In this document: positions 11,401 through 11,940 of the stretch, in pieces
Layout: the number at the start of each line of letters is the position of its first letter
Position numbering within the stretch: the stretch's first letter is position 1
DNA from: JAKPQD01 sp029572965
Lineage (GTDB): Bacteria; Bacteroidota; Bacteroidia; Bacteroidales; DTGW01
Length of the DNA: 11,940 bases
Direction: 5' to 3'
Assembly: GCA_035374585.1 (NCBI GenBank)
Contig: DAOSPF010000083.1
Span: forward strand, 1 to 11,940
Translations under genes and position numbers: made by a program
The notes under the pieces: model-generated
Seen by the model: the letters and a program-made list of their open reading frames with translations, nothing else
The model's database searches: none
Told to the model about the DNA's origin: nothing

Positions 11401-11940
11401 CCCGCTTGCGTCACTCCACTCCTGGTATTACGCTTATTTCGCCTCCACCACACCACGATATCTATTCTATCGAAGACTTGAAACAGCTTATCTTCGACCT
11501 GAAATGTGCTAACCCAGCTGCAAAAATCAGCGTTAAGCTTGTTTCAGAAAATGGTGTTGGTACTATTGCCGCTGGTGTTGCCAAAGCAAAAGCAGATATT
11601 ATCATTGTATCAGGTTGCGAAGGTGGTACAGGAGCATCACCACAAAGTTCTATCAAACATGCAGGTTTACCTATGGAAATGGGTATTGCCGAGTCGCACC
11701 AGACATTGGTAATGAATAATCTTCGTGGTCGTGTAAGATTACAAACAGACGGACAGTTAAAAACAGGAAAAGATGTAGTAATGGCTGCCATGTTGGGAGC
11801 TGAAGAATATGCATTTGCAACATTGGCCCTGATTGTACTTGGTTGCGTAATGATGCGTAAATGTCACGTTAATACTTGCCCTGTAGGTGTTGCTACTCAG
11901 GAAGAAGAATTGCGTAAACGCTTTACAGGAAAATCTGATT
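8490..11940 (+). CDS. gltB: Glutamate synthase large (alpha) subunit, 3' end beyond window
   Basis: The open frame runs 1150 codons to the window edge without a stop; a full GltB is about 1500. It makes glutamate from glutamine and 2-oxoglutarate, the GOGAT step of ammonium assimilation. Order of domains: a short propeptide then the class II amidotransferase with N-terminal nucleophile Cys21 (EHDACGIGFVAHI), RFSTNTFPTWDLAQPF at about 226-241 and AHNGEINTIKGN; a central domain (about 450-760); and the FMN synthase domain from about 860 (FITGAMSFGSIS, KSNTGEGGED, GCEGGTGASP). The 3Fe-4S cysteines are Cys1119, Cys1125 and Cys1130 (C-x5-C-x4-C), with spacing as in known GltB. ATG 8490 is chosen; ATG 8520 would leave a 10-residue propeptide. 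gltD is expected beyond the window. The structured leader at 8277-8489 suggests control by attenuation. Confidence 0.97.
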   Translation, partial: MQIGLPKAQGMYSPDNEHDACGIGFVAHIKGQKSHDIVRRGLEVLINMTHRGAESADNKTGDGAGILIQLPHEFFISKGLKLPSFGKYGAGFLFLPKNENAAKQCLDIFESIVKQENMEIITYRDVPVDSSCLGEIALSSEPAMKQVFVTGKFEQEELERKLFLIRKLAENQVRNSDILDKKAFYFSSFSSKVMIYKGMLMPIQLRDYFPDLTDAAMTSAISMVHSRFSTNTFPTWDLAQPFRYLAHNGEINTIKGNRNWMKAREGLLKTDLFGDDIKKLFPIIEPDKSDSASLDNALEFIHLAGRSLPHALAMLIPESWNSKNPIPESLKAFYEFYSSIMEPWDGPASIVFSDGRFVGGTLDRNGLRPSRYVITKDDIIAMGSEVGCQVFPPESIKEKGRQRPGKILLVDTKLGIIIPDVEIKNQLANMHPYQKWLNESRLILDNIPIRQRVPSELGDELPKYTKVFGYSKEDIEAVITPMATEGYEPTGSMGNDTPLAVLSERPYRLFNYFRQLFAQVTNPPIDSIRESLVMSLTNYIGSVSKNVLVDEPSHCKSIKFKTPIVSNTDLAKLKNLNEENFRHIELPMLFDAKGAKGALQKALEQLCLAAEKAVDDGYNFIVLSDRGINAEKAPIPSLLATAAVHHHLINAKKRMQVGLVIESAEPREVHHFACLIGYGASVINPYGAFAIISDLCAKGKIKHDYVKARELYIKSIDAGLLKIFSKMGISTIRSYHGAQIFEAVGIGDEVINKYFAGTSSRIGGLGFEQLQEEALVYHKEFFIDEVNGDPKTFGFYNYRKTGETHGWDPESIGLLQWATRTNNYDKFKEFTSYVNAHNQKPIFLRGFLDYKKNPIPVEQVEPASEIMKRFITGAMSFGSISKEAHEAMADAMNRIGGKSNTGEGGEDSERFKVQPDGRNLRSAVKQVASGRFGVTSNYLVNADEIQIKVAQGAKPGEGGQLPGLKVNKIIARLRHSTPGITLISPPPHHDIYSIEDLKQLIFDLKCANPAAKISVKLVSENGVGTIAAGVAKAKADIIIVSGCEGGTGASPQSSIKHAGLPMEMGIAESHQTLVMNNLRGRVRLQTDGQLKTGKDVVMAAMLGAEEYAFATLALIVLGCVMMRKCHVNTCPVGVATQEEELRKRFTGKSD

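Overview
The window looks like chromosome from a member of the Bacteroidota (Bacteroidetes). Non-coding DNA is very AT-rich. Several starts are preceded by the phylum's -7 box TAnnTTTG (3098-3105, 6215-6222, 8263-8270) with little Shine-Dalgarno signal. The gene families (YceI with a divergent HxlR regulator, TonB-like protein, PadR-PspC pair, a PIN toxin with a 73-residue antitoxin) are also typical of that phylum. No tRNA, rRNA, CRISPR array or intact insertion sequence was seen.

Layout. 1-660, minus strand: a toxin-antitoxin pair (PIN-domain toxin after an overlapping small antitoxin). A REP-like hairpin covers the toxin's 3' end and a palindrome lies upstream of the antitoxin. 661-1143: no large gene, but two GC-rich hairpins and a 32-residue single-helix membrane ORF. 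1144-2221: divergent yceI (periplasmic lipocalin-like protein) and an HxlR-family regulator, with a perfect 10-bp inverted repeat between them lying on the apparent regulator promoter. 2215-3006, minus: a PhzF-family isomerase, overlapping the regulator tail-to-tail by 7 bp. 3121-3849, plus: a TonB/TolA-like envelope protein with a TTG start. 3850-4228: a possible small hydrophobic ORF and the N-terminal stub of a SAM methyltransferase gene, apparently a pseudogene.

4229-6061, minus: an unusual 610-residue protein with five helical repeats of about 73 residues fused to a GH16 (laminarinase-like) fold in which both catalytic glutamates are replaced. 6174-8108, plus: a PadR regulator and PspC-domain membrane protein operon, with a perfect 16-bp inverted-repeat operator centred on the -33 element. 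8109-8489: a long AT-rich leader with promoter, a 17-codon leader ORF, a 13-bp hairpin whose loop is complementary to the end of that ORF, and a 14-bp palindrome. 8490 to the window end: glutamate synthase large subunit (gltB), about three quarters present.

Functionally, most of the window is independent small units, each regulator sitting next to its likely target and its own operator. The least ordinary items are the catalytically degenerate GH16 repeat protein and the attenuator-like leader of gltB.
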